DNA from: UMGS1696 sp964463375
GTDB lineage: Bacteria > Bacillota > Clostridia > Oscillospirales > CAG-272
Direction: 5' to 3'
NCBI GenBank assembly: GCA_964463375.1
Contig: CAYXBQ010000007.1
Coordinates: forward strand, 1-64,000
Length of the DNA stretch: 64,000 bases
Shown: piece after piece, positions 9,569-16,352 of the stretch
Layout of the letters: each line of letters opens with the position of its first letter
How positions within the stretch are numbered: position 1 is the first letter of the stretch
Translations under genes and position numbers: made by a program
Notes under the pieces: model-generated
Told to the model about the DNA's origin: nothing
Databases searched by the model: none
Seen by the model: the letters and a program-made list of their open reading frames with translations, nothing else

Positions 9569-9784
9569 TTACTTGCGGGATTCAAGACGCTTCTTGAACT
9601 TGTCCACACGTCCACCGGCATCAACAAACTTCTGCTTACCGGTGAAGAAAGGATGGCACTTGGAGCAAATGTCCACGCGCAGTTCACCGTTAGCATCACC
9701 CTTGGTAGAGCGAGTAGTAACAGATTCACCACAGGCGCAGCGGATAGTTACTTCCTTATATTCGGGATGGATTCCTGTTTTCAT
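9569..9784 (-). CDS. rpmE: 50S ribosomal protein L31 (zinc-binding type)
   Basis: A 71-residue L31 of the zinc-carrying form: CAC near residues 16-18 and CSKC near 37-40 supply the Cys ligands, followed by the family motif HPFFTGKQKFVDAGGRVDKF. A GAGGTG SD precedes the ATG. It has its own promoter (9824-9852) and terminator. It sits just downstream of sigE, where sigG is found in Bacillus. Confidence 0.97.
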   Translation of the reverse strand: MKTGIHPEYKEVTIRCACGESVTTRSTKGDANGELRVDICSKCHPFFTGKQKFVDAGGRVDKFKKRLESRK

Positions 9785-9823
9785 TGTTTTTCACCTCATT
9801 CCACAGATACTCACGTATATGGG

Positions 9824-9852
9824 ATTATACCACACTGCGCGCCAAATTGCAA
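9824..9852 (-). promoter_or_regulatory. sigma-A promoter of rpmE
   Basis: Minus strand -35 TTGCAA (9852-9847), 17-bp spacer ending GTGTGG, -10 TATAAT (9829-9824). It carries a TGG extended -10. Confidence 0.8.
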
Positions 9853-9923
9853 TAGGTTTTGCAAAACTTTTTTCGATTTTTTTCACTTTTTTGTCTTTGC
9901 CGGGATTTTGCCCTCTTTTTCGC

Positions 9924-10661
9924 TCAAATTTTGGTGAGAATGCGGGTCTTCAGGCGGGCGATGATCTTCTTTTCCAGCCGGGAAATGTAGGATTGGGAGA
10001 TCCCCAGCACGTCAGCCACCTCTTTTTGGGTCATCTCTTTTCTGCCGCCCAGGCCATAGCGCATCTCGATGATCTCCCGTTCCCGTGGTTCCAGTGCAGC
10101 TACGGCTTCTCGAATGGTCTTTTCGTCCTCCGCTTTTTCCAGGTCCCGGCTGACCTCGTTTTCTTCCGAGCCCAGTACATCGGAAAGCAGCAGCTCGTTG
10201 CCGTCCCAGTCCATGTGTAGCGGTTCGTCGATGGACACATCCCCTTTGTGGGAGGCGTTTTTGCGGATGTACATGAGGATCTCGTTCTCGATGCACCGGG
10301 AGGCGTAGGTGGCCAGCTTGATATTTTTGTCCACCTTATAGGTGTGGATGGCTTTGATCAGGCCGATGGTACCGATGGAGATCAGGTCCTCGATGCCAAT
10401 GCCGGTGGATTCGAATTTTTTGGCGATGTACACCACCAGACGTAGGTTATGCTGGATCAAAATGTCCGGGGCCTGGGGATCGGTCTCCAAGCGGGACAGC
10501 ACTGCCGCTTCTTCCTCACGTGTTAGGGGAGACGGCAGCACGTCGGTACCGCCTATGTAGTATTCGTTGCCTTCTTTGCCGTTCCAGAAAGCCAGCATCA
10601 TTCTGCCCACTGTGGCACGGAAGCTGCTGACCGCCTGCATGGTTGACGACTGGATCATCAT
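9924..10661 (-). CDS. sigE: sporulation sigma factor SigE (pro-sigma-E)
   Basis: Mother-cell-specific sigma factor of sporulation. The mature part begins near YYIGGTDVLPSPL and continues with ILIQHNLRLVVYIAKKFE, GIGIEDLISIGTIGLIKA, ATYASRCIENEILMYIRK, DEPLHMDWDGNELLLSDVLG and the region 4 helix ISQSYISRLEKKI, all close to Bacillus SigE. About 34 residues precede YYIGG; they correspond to the pro-sequence removed by SpoIIGA after asymmetric division. The ATG at 10661 has GTGAGG upstream. The gene lies 37 nt after spoIIGA. sigG does not follow. Confidence 0.95.
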   Translation of the reverse strand: MMIQSSTMQAVSSFRATVGRMMLAFWNGKEGNEYYIGGTDVLPSPLTREEEAAVLSRLETDPQAPDILIQHNLRLVVYIAKKFESTGIGIEDLISIGTIGLIKAIHTYKVDKNIKLATYASRCIENEILMYIRKNASHKGDVSIDEPLHMDWDGNELLLSDVLGSEENEVSRDLEKAEDEKTIREAVAALEPREREIIEMRYGLGGRKEMTQKEVADVLGISQSYISRLEKKIIARLKTRILTKI

Positions 10662-10698
10662 ACGTATATTGCCTCACTTTCTATTGTTCATCACGTTT

Positions 10699-11484
10699 TC
10701 ATACCAACGAGGAGGGACAGGTGCCGCTGTAGCCGCCGTAGTGGTCCGGTGGAACAGGTTCTGCGGCGACCAATGCATCCTTTGCTATGCCGTTGACATA
10801 TAATGCGTCCGGCCGTAGTCCCCATAGGAGCCGGGTGCCGTGGATGCTGTTTGCGGGGATCGGCAGCAGTTTTTCGCTCTCCACCAGGTCCACAGGCAAA
10901 TGCAGTCTTTCCACGGCCTTCTGGGACACCAGCAGAACCGCACGGCCGGTCAGGGGATCGGTCAGTAGGTTGCCGGAATCCACCAGTACGGTGCAGCGTG
11001 CGGTTTGACCGTGGCAGGTGATCTGCACCTCGGCGGTTTGGGTATATAACCGTTTTTGCAGGATGCGGAGCAGGCTGTAGACCATGCCGGTGGTGGCCAG
11101 AAACAGGGGCAGGAACGGCTGTGTGCTGCTTCCGCCGGAGAGGTATACTGGTGTTCCCAGGGACAGTAGCAGGCTCATACAGCCGCCTGTGATGGCTCCG
11201 CTGCCCCACACAAGCAGGTACTGCCGCAGGAATGCACCTGCCGTTTTGCCCACGCCAAAGGGGATCACGGTCATCAGTGCGGACAGCAGCAGGCCACCCC
11301 AAAAGGTCATGCCTCGCCCCGCATGCATGCAGACCAGCAGTACACTGCCTATGGCACCGGTGACAGCACCCACAAGCAGCCGGATGGGGTGGACCCTGCG
11401 GTGGGTCAGGCGGGCGCACAGATGCAGGGTCAGGTAGTCCATGGACAGATCCACTAAGAACAACACATCGGCATAGAGAACCAT
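10699..11484 (-). CDS. spoIIGA: sigma-E processing peptidase SpoIIGA
   Basis: Membrane aspartic protease that activates pro-sigma-E in the mother cell. About five hydrophobic segments cover residues 1-150 (MVLYADVLFLVDLSMDYLTL onwards). The C-terminal protease domain contains the catalytic motif VLVDSGNLLTDPLTGRAVLL. The start at 11484 was chosen because GGGAGGG lies 6-7 nt upstream; upstream Met codons overlap or precede the SD. Together with sigE it forms the usual two-gene sporulation operon. About 261 residues. Confidence 0.92.
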   Translation of the reverse strand: MVLYADVLFLVDLSMDYLTLHLCARLTHRRVHPIRLLVGAVTGAIGSVLLVCMHAGRGMTFWGGLLLSALMTVIPFGVGKTAGAFLRQYLLVWGSGAITGGCMSLLLSLGTPVYLSGGSSTQPFLPLFLATTGMVYSLLRILQKRLYTQTAEVQITCHGQTARCTVLVDSGNLLTDPLTGRAVLLVSQKAVERLHLPVDLVESEKLLPIPANSIHGTRLLWGLRPDALYVNGIAKDALVAAEPVPPDHYGGYSGTCPSSLV

Positions 11485-11511
11485 AGCCATCCCTCCCGCT
11501 CGTCTGTGTGT

Positions 11512-11558
11512 AGTATACACGGTATAGTATACACGTTTTCTTCTGTATTTTTTGTCAC
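11512..11558 (-). promoter_or_regulatory. candidate Spo0A-type spoIIG promoter
   Basis: Minus strand GTGACA (11558-11553) is 21 bp from TATACT (11531-11526). Such over-long spacing is known for the Bacillus spoIIG promoter, which needs Spo0A bound at the -35. The -35 overlaps TGACAAA, one mismatch from a 0A box (TGNCGAA). An 11-bp direct repeat, CGTGTATACTA, occurs twice 14-15 bp apart, giving a second possible -10 at 11512-11517. The Spo0A role is inference. Confidence 0.5.
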
Positions 11559-11672
11559 ACGGTGCTATGACAGAAGTATTTCCCGGCAGTACCTATTTCC
11601 AAAATGAAAAAGACCGCAGGACCCGGTACTATGGGTATGCGATCTTCTCTGGGAATATGCGTATGTTTTTCG

Positions 11673-12308
11673 TTACAGCTCTACGTCGCTCTGCTGGCCT
11701 TTTTGCTTTTCCAGAAGGCGTTCCAGCATATCAGCGGCGGCATCGATGTGGAAGGGGCCACGGATGTGCAGGGACGGGATGGACATATACAGCTGATCCT
11801 GGCTGTTGAAGCGGGGATCGTAGGCAGCCAGGTAATGGGGCAGCAGGATGTCGATGGCTCGGTTGTAGGTCTTGGAACCATCGTGCAGGCGAGTGTAGCG
11901 CACATTGGCAAACAGCCGCTTGGCTCGCTGAAAATGATCCCGATTGATGGCAAAGCCACGGTTGTACAGTTCCTCCATGGGGAGCGAGCGCAGTTCCTCG
12001 GCGGCCTTTTGGGGATCCTGTAGGGTCAACAGATAGGTGTCGCAGTTGTACAGGATACAGCCCAGGTAGCCGTTTGCCTTATCGATCCGCACCGATGTGG
12101 ATTCGTTTTTGGACGCATAGCCGATCACCACTGCCAAGGTATCCATAAGCCCCTTTTGCACCGCCAGCACGTCCTCCGCTGTGTAGAAGCCCACACGAGC
12201 TGCCTCCACGGTCAGGGTATTGGTGTAGTCGTCCCGACGCAGGTTTTCCGGCAGGAATGTGCCCTGCGCCATCAGCTGTCCGGTTGTGCTTTGCTGCGTA
12301 TCAGTCAT
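11673..12308 (-). CDS. conserved hypothetical protein (DUF6179-like)
   Basis: A soluble protein of 211 residues, no signal peptide or membrane segment. Recognisable stretches include FLPENLRRDDYTNTLTVEAA, VIGYASKNESTSVRIDKANG, FAINRDHFQRAKRLFANVRY and LPHYLAAYDPRFNSQD. I believe it belongs to the clostridial DUF6179 family, whose genes lie next to DUF6323 genes, but this assignment is from memory. The ATG at 12308 overlaps the upstream stop by 8 nt and has GGAGG 8 nt before it, so it is translationally coupled to 12301-12930. Function unknown. Confidence 0.65.
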   Translation of the reverse strand: MTDTQQSTTGQLMAQGTFLPENLRRDDYTNTLTVEAARVGFYTAEDVLAVQKGLMDTLAVVIGYASKNESTSVRIDKANGYLGCILYNCDTYLLTLQDPQKAAEELRSLPMEELYNRGFAINRDHFQRAKRLFANVRYTRLHDGSKTYNRAIDILLPHYLAAYDPRFNSQDQLYMSIPSLHIRGPFHIDAAADMLERLLEKQKGQQSDVEL

Positions 12309-12930
12309 CGTCTTCGTCCTCCGTTTCATCCATTTCGTCTGCCCAGCTTTCCTCCAGCTCCCGTACCAGATTCCGGTCTTCGTCGGTCAGATAAGGCATG
12401 ACAGAGCCGTCCTCATCCCGACGGGCGTTCACGCTGGTATCCCGGCTGGCATCCACACGGTCTGTGGCACCATACCACTTTTCGTAGTTCTCTCCGGCGT
12501 TGATCTTACGGATCAGTGTCTCCCCTTCCCGGCTCATCAGCAGATCCACCGAACCACGGCAGCGCTGCTCAAAACGGAGATACAGCTCGTCCAGCAGTTC
12601 TGTGTCGCTGATCTTGTCGTCGGTCTCGGTCTTGATATAGTAGAACAGATCCGTGACCTCGGCGATGATGTAGGCATAGTTTTCCTGGTTGATGAAGGCA
12701 GACTGGGAAAAGCGGCGGATGATCCCCTCCATGGCACCCAGTCCGATCTCCAGCCGTTCGTTGTCCTTGAGGGAACGTGCCCGCACCTCGGACAATTCTT
12801 TCGCATCCTCCGGGGTCAGCACCAGACCATGCTCTTTCGATATATCATTCAGTGCCAGGATCTTGTCGTCCACCGGCTGTGAGGCTAAACTTTGCAGGGC
12901 AAAATCCCCCAGCTTGATCAGTGCGTTCAT
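12301..12930 (-). CDS. conserved hypothetical protein (DUF6323-like)
   Basis: A 209-residue soluble protein with motifs LTPEDAKELSEVRARSLKDN, RLEIGLGAMEGIIRRFSQSA, ENYAYIIAEVTDLFYYIKTE and FEQRCRGSVDLLMSREGE, and a strongly acidic tail (DEMDETEDEDDD). It fits what I recall of DUF6323, a clostridial family paired with the downstream partner. First gene of a two-gene operon with its own sigma-A promoter (13063-13091) and a 126-nt leader; GGAGG lies 5 nt before the ATG. Function unknown; a sporulation or cell-cycle role is speculation. Confidence 0.65.
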   Translation of the reverse strand: MNALIKLGDFALQSLASQPVDDKILALNDISKEHGLVLTPEDAKELSEVRARSLKDNERLEIGLGAMEGIIRRFSQSAFINQENYAYIIAEVTDLFYYIKTETDDKISDTELLDELYLRFEQRCRGSVDLLMSREGETLIRKINAGENYEKWYGATDRVDASRDTSVNARRDEDGSVMPYLTDEDRNLVRELEESWADEMDETEDEDDD

Positions 12931-12984
12931 ATGTCCTCCGTTCTATGTAGTTCACGTTTACACAAAAAATTCACAAAAAACATC

Positions 12985-13013
12985 TTGACAAATTCCATGT
13001 CGTGTAGTACAAT
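12985..13013 (+). promoter_or_regulatory. plus-strand sigma-A promoter facing the DUF6323-like operon
   Basis: TTGACA (12985-12990), 17-bp spacer, TACAAT (13008-13013). An inverted repeat AATTCCAT (12991-12998)/ATGGAATT (13018-13025) brackets the -10. No plus-strand gene follows; transcription would run into the leader of the minus-strand operon and antisense to trmB. Confidence 0.6.
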
Positions 13014-13062
13014 ATAAATGGAATTGGATATGCATTTTTAAGAGATGCCGTCTGTACCCATT

Positions 13063-13091
13063 AGTATATCATATTCGGCTTGCTTTGTCAA
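13063..13091 (-). promoter_or_regulatory. sigma-A promoter of the DUF6323-like operon
   Basis: Minus strand TTGACA (13091-13086), 17-bp spacer, TATACT (13068-13063). Start predicted near 13056, so this unit overlaps head-on with the transcript of the promoter at 12985. Confidence 0.85.
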
Positions 13092-13194
13092 GTCTTTTTC
13101 TTTTTTCGGCACCGGTGGTATGACACCGTATCCTGCCCCTTTTGGAATTTTTTTGCAGATCCAGGGAACCTTTTTGTGTCATGGTGCGTCTAAC

Positions 13195-13234
13195 GAGGAT
13201 ACTTCCTCAGGAAATATCCTCAGGAAGTATCCTC
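13195..13234. repeat. 13-bp inverted repeat built from tandem units
   Basis: GAGGATACTTCCT pairs perfectly with AGGAAGTATCCTC across a 14-nt loop. The segment also reads as about three 13-nt tandem units containing TCCTCAG. It lies 14 nt downstream of the trmB stop but has no T-run on either side. It could protect the trmB 3' end or be a repeat element. Confidence 0.65.
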
Positions 13235-13248
13235 ATGGGAACGGCTCT

Positions 13249-13983
13249 TTATTCCTTGACGGCTTCCAGAGACTTGATGCACACGCCTTTTTCGCTGAAG
13301 TTCCGTTCGTATTCGGTCATGATGTTCGTATCGGCTCGCTCGGAATGGTGCAGGTCTCTGGTGCAGAAGGTCATGCGCAGGGGGCTTTCTCCGATGGTCT
13401 CCAGGGAGTAGTCAAACAGGACGTCGTTGTCGGTCTTGAACCGGAAGGCACCGCCTACACGCAGGACACGGCAGTATTCTTTCAAAAAGATGGGACTGGT
13501 GAGCCGGCGGTCTGCGTAGCCCTTTTTCGGCCAGGGATCGCTGAAATTGGCATAGATCACGTCCACGGATCCGTCCGGCAGATGGGACAGCACCTCGGCT
13601 GCATCGCCAATGACGAAACGCACGTTGCCCCGGTCACACATGGGAATGTCCCAGCACTGGCCGTCTTTGTAGATGGTGCCATCGGGTGCCTGCCATCCAC
13701 CGTGGTTGCCCAGCTTGCCAAGGCCTCTGTCTCCGGCATATTTTTCGGCGGCACACACCATTACATCGCTGATCTTCTCTACAGCGAGATAGTTGTGATC
13801 CGGTTGTGCCTGGGAGATACCGGTGATGAAGCCGCCCTTGCCGCAGCCGATCTCGATGGCCAATGGCTGATCTTTCTCATAGTATGCAGCGAGGTCCGAC
13901 CACTTTTCTTCTGTCTCGTGCAGAAAAAGTGCGCCCAGGGCTTCCAGTCTTTCATTTCCGTGCCGTTTTTTTCGCATTCTCAT
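13249..13983 (-). CDS. trmB: tRNA (guanine-N7-)-methyltransferase
   Basis: Methylates G46 of tRNAs using SAM. Motifs: AIEIGCGKGGFITG (SAM binding), NYLAVEK, VDVIYANFSDPWPKKGYADR (the family signature) and RRLTSPIFLKEYCRVLRVGG. The start MRMRKKRHGN at 13983 matches the usual TrmB beginning and has GGAGA upstream. A roughly 38-residue insert at about residues 82-119, with two Cys and an HGGWQAPDGTIYKDGQC stretch, lies between the SAM-binding half and the VRFVIGDA strand. Own promoter at 14076-14104. Confidence 0.93.
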   Translation of the reverse strand: MRMRKKRHGNERLEALGALFLHETEEKWSDLAAYYEKDQPLAIEIGCGKGGFITGISQAQPDHNYLAVEKISDVMVCAAEKYAGDRGLGKLGNHGGWQAPDGTIYKDGQCWDIPMCDRGNVRFVIGDAAEVLSHLPDGSVDVIYANFSDPWPKKGYADRRLTSPIFLKEYCRVLRVGGAFRFKTDNDVLFDYSLETIGESPLRMTFCTRDLHHSERADTNIMTEYERNFSEKGVCIKSLEAVKE

Positions 13984-14075
13984 ATTGATTATTTCTCCAT
14001 TTTTTGATAAAATATAGTTAACCGCATTTCCCGCACGTTTTGGGGAAACGCATGGCAGTTTTTGCCTACCCCCAT

Positions 14076-14104
14076 AGTATACCATGAAATTTGTGAAATG
14101 TCTA
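14076..14104 (-). promoter_or_regulatory. sigma-A promoter of trmB
   Basis: Minus strand -35 TAGACA (14104-14099), 17-bp spacer ending ATGG, -10 TATACT (14081-14076). Confidence 0.7.
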
Positions 14105-14138
14105 TTCCAAAATGTAAAAAAGGAGTGAAAAGCCTGTC

Positions 14139-15020
14139 ATGGAACTGGACCATTTTCTGGAGGGCCTGAAAAACGCCCTGGTGGATCGTGGCATTCCACC
14201 GGAAGCAGCGGCTCGGCATGTGGCTACGCTGGGTCGTACCTTCACCGAGGATGACCTTGCGGAGATCCAAAGCATCCGGTCACCCGCTGAGATCGGGGAG
14301 ATCGCCGACAGCATTGCCGAGATCCTGCATAAAAATAGAGCCGCTCGTACTACTGCGAAGGCTGGACAAAAGCCGCCGGTGGAATCTCCCCCGCCACGGG
14401 AGCCTGTTGCACCTGTGCCTGCTGCGATGCCCCAGTCGGAGATCCCTGTACAGCGAGAGGTCGTTGGGCGGGAGCCTGTGTCGGAGGAAGTGTATGTGCC
14501 AAAGCCGGCTGAGACCTATGTGCAGTCGCCGCCGAGCTACAGCAGTGCACCGCCGGCACAACGATCGGAGGATTTCTTCCAGGCACCGGCGGGCGAGGAC
14601 AAGACCACCAAAGGGGTTGCCATCTTCTGGTCGGTGCTGATCGTGACGCTGCCCATCACCTTAGGCTTGGTAGCTGTCATTTTAGCGTTGTTCGGCGTGG
14701 CATTCCTGGGACTCATCTTAGCCATCATTGGTCTGGTGGCGGGCATGATCGGGGTCGTGGCGGCCGGCTGTGGGTTGGCGCTGGTGGGGATCATTTATGG
14801 GATCACGCAGCTGTTCTCCTTTGTGGCCGCCGGTCTGTACGAGATCGGGCTGGGCGTGATGATCATTGGTGCTGCCTTGTTTGCCGGAGTGGTGCTATAC
14901 AACCTGGCGATCCGGTTTTTGCCCTGGGTCATGAAGTGGCTGACGGTATTTTTCGTCTTTGTATTCCACCGGCTCCGGAATCTGTTCTATCTGGCAAGAA
15001 GGGAGTGTTATAAGCTGTGA
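14139..15020 (+). CDS. HAAS/DUF1700-type membrane protein
   Basis: A 293-residue protein. The N-terminal 65 residues (MELDHFLEGLKNALVDRGI, then SPAEIGEIADSIAEIL) resemble the helical HAAS/DUF1700 domain that precedes membrane proteins in Firmicutes. A Pro-rich linker (about 75-150) follows, then three to four strongly hydrophobic segments (about 157-275) rich in Gly, Ala and Ile. Such proteins normally sit beside a DUF4097 partner, as here, and a PadR regulator, which is absent. The SD AAAGGAG is somewhat far (13 nt) from the ATG. Function unknown. Confidence 0.7.
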   Translation: MELDHFLEGLKNALVDRGIPPEAAARHVATLGRTFTEDDLAEIQSIRSPAEIGEIADSIAEILHKNRAARTTAKAGQKPPVESPPPREPVAPVPAAMPQSEIPVQREVVGREPVSEEVYVPKPAETYVQSPPSYSSAPPAQRSEDFFQAPAGEDKTTKGVAIFWSVLIVTLPITLGLVAVILALFGVAFLGLILAIIGLVAGMIGVVAAGCGLALVGIIYGITQLFSFVAAGLYEIGLGVMIIGAALFAGVVLYNLAIRFLPWVMKWLTVFFVFVFHRLRNLFYLARRECYKL

Positions 15021-15943
15021 GACCTGCATCTATCATTTCTATGATCGTAGCGGTCCTGCTGTTCGTGGCGGGGCTGGTCACCTGTCTCATTGCCCGGAAT
15101 ATGGCAGAGGCGGAAGGACAGGCGCTGTTTGCGGAGACCAGGGACTATGGTCTGGTGAACACCATCGATCTGGCAGACACCGCCATTTCCAAGCTGGATA
15201 TCCATGTCAGCGATGCCGACGTACACATCTATGGCGGCAGCGAGACGGCGTATATGGAGACCGTGAATTTCCGGGACAATTATTATTCCTGCAACACCTC
15301 CAACCGGGTCGTGACCTTTGACGAGGTGGCGGACGTGACTTCCATGCTGAAGTTCTGGGAGAACGGTGTGTCCTTCAAGGGGCTGCGGTATATGCTCTCC
15401 TTTCAAAAGGAGGAAGAACCGGTGGGCGATAAGGTGCTCAACATCTATTTGGGTGGGGAGAATGTGGATCTGAAGATCGTCACCCTGACCGGCGAAAACT
15501 GCAATGTGTATCTGGAAAACATCACCTATGGCACCGATTACACCATGGAGCTGACAGCCGGTCATTTGATCTGCACCAACAGCACTGCCACCACCATGCA
15601 GCTCACGGGTGAAACGGTGGGGCTGGAGATGACAGACAGTACCTTTGGGACCTGCAACATCGAATGCACCACGCTGACCATGGATGTGGACAAGGGTATG
15701 CTGTCTATGGCCAATATCCAATGCGAACGGATCGAGGCGAATATCGTACCGCGGCTGACTGTTGGTTCTCTGAACTACAACGTGAAGGTGGAGAACGGCT
15801 CGGTCACGGTCAATGGCAACGATCTGGGGACCGGTTTTAGCCAAAGCGCATCCAGCAACAACAATTTTGCTGTAGCAGCACAAAGTGGCTATGTGACCCT
15901 GACGGATCCGCCGACACCCGGCTGGCCGCCATCAAGCAACTGA
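15017..15943 (+). CDS. DUF4097-like beta-repeat membrane-anchored protein
   Basis: A 308-residue protein starting with GTG at 15017, overlapping the previous stop by 3 nt (GTGA), with GGGAG upstream. One N-terminal membrane anchor (about 6-27), then a repetitive beta-rich ectodomain with strands such as ISKLDIHVSDADVHIYGG, KVLNIYLGGENVDLKIV and YTMELTAGHLICTNSTA. This is the pattern of the DUF4097/putative-adhesin beta-solenoid fold. The tail is Pro-rich (TDPPTPGWPPSSN). Translationally coupled to the HAAS-type gene. An envelope role is inferred. Confidence 0.7.
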   Translation: MRPASIISMIVAVLLFVAGLVTCLIARNMAEAEGQALFAETRDYGLVNTIDLADTAISKLDIHVSDADVHIYGGSETAYMETVNFRDNYYSCNTSNRVVTFDEVADVTSMLKFWENGVSFKGLRYMLSFQKEEEPVGDKVLNIYLGGENVDLKIVTLTGENCNVYLENITYGTDYTMELTAGHLICTNSTATTMQLTGETVGLEMTDSTFGTCNIECTTLTMDVDKGMLSMANIQCERIEANIVPRLTVGSLNYNVKVENGSVTVNGNDLGTGFSQSASSNNNFAVAAQSGYVTLTDPPTPGWPPSSN

Positions 15944-15972
15944 TCATAATAATTTGAAAGGACGTATAAAAC

Positions 15973-16227
15973 ATGCAGTATTACACATATAAGACCAAGG
16001 GGACCTGCTCCTCGCAGATCGATTTTGCGCTGGAGGACGGGATCGTGAAGGATGTCAAGTACACCGGTGGATGTAATGGGAACCTGAAAGCCATCAGCAA
16101 GCTGGTGGAAGGCATGGAAGCCTCTCGTGTGATCGAGCTGCTGCGGGGCAACACCTGTGGGTTCAAGCCTACCTCCTGCGGCGACCAGCTGGCTGTGGCA
16201 CTGGAAGAAGCACTGGCACAGGCATAA
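15973..16227 (+). CDS. TSCPD domain protein (TIGR03905-like)
   Basis: A small 84-residue protein with four Cys: TKGTCSSQIDFALEDG, VKYTGGCNGNLKAISKLVEG, LLRGNTCGFKPTSCGDQLAV. This is the stand-alone TSCPD domain, otherwise found at the C-terminus of ribonucleotide reductases, where its Cys are thought to bind metal. AAAGGAC precedes the ATG. Last gene of the short plus-strand cluster; a strong terminator follows. Role of the stand-alone form unknown. Confidence 0.85.
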   Translation: MQYYTYKTKGTCSSQIDFALEDGIVKDVKYTGGCNGNLKAISKLVEGMEASRVIELLRGNTCGFKPTSCGDQLAVALEEALAQA

Positions 16228-16239
16228 ATAAAAAATAGA

Positions 16240-16292
16240 AAAAGTCTGCTGTCCTTCCCTGCTATGTGGGGATCGGAACGGCAGACTTTTTT
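16240..16292. terminator. bidirectional terminator
   Basis: AAAAGTCTGC/GCAGACTTTT with an internal loop and T-runs on both strands. It serves the TSCPD gene (plus) and probably the GH110-like gene (minus), whose stop is at 16353. Confidence 0.88.
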
Positions 16293-16352
16293 GCTTCCGT
16301 TAAGGGCACCACCGCACATTTCTGATGGTACAGATGCAAAATCAGTGGTGCC

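Noticed and set aside
13045..14007. Plus-strand frame downstream of the TTGACA-17-TACAAT promoter
   Set aside because: It begins near the promoter, but there is no SD, no recognisable domain, and it runs antisense to trmB. The promoter is kept; the frame is not called a gene.
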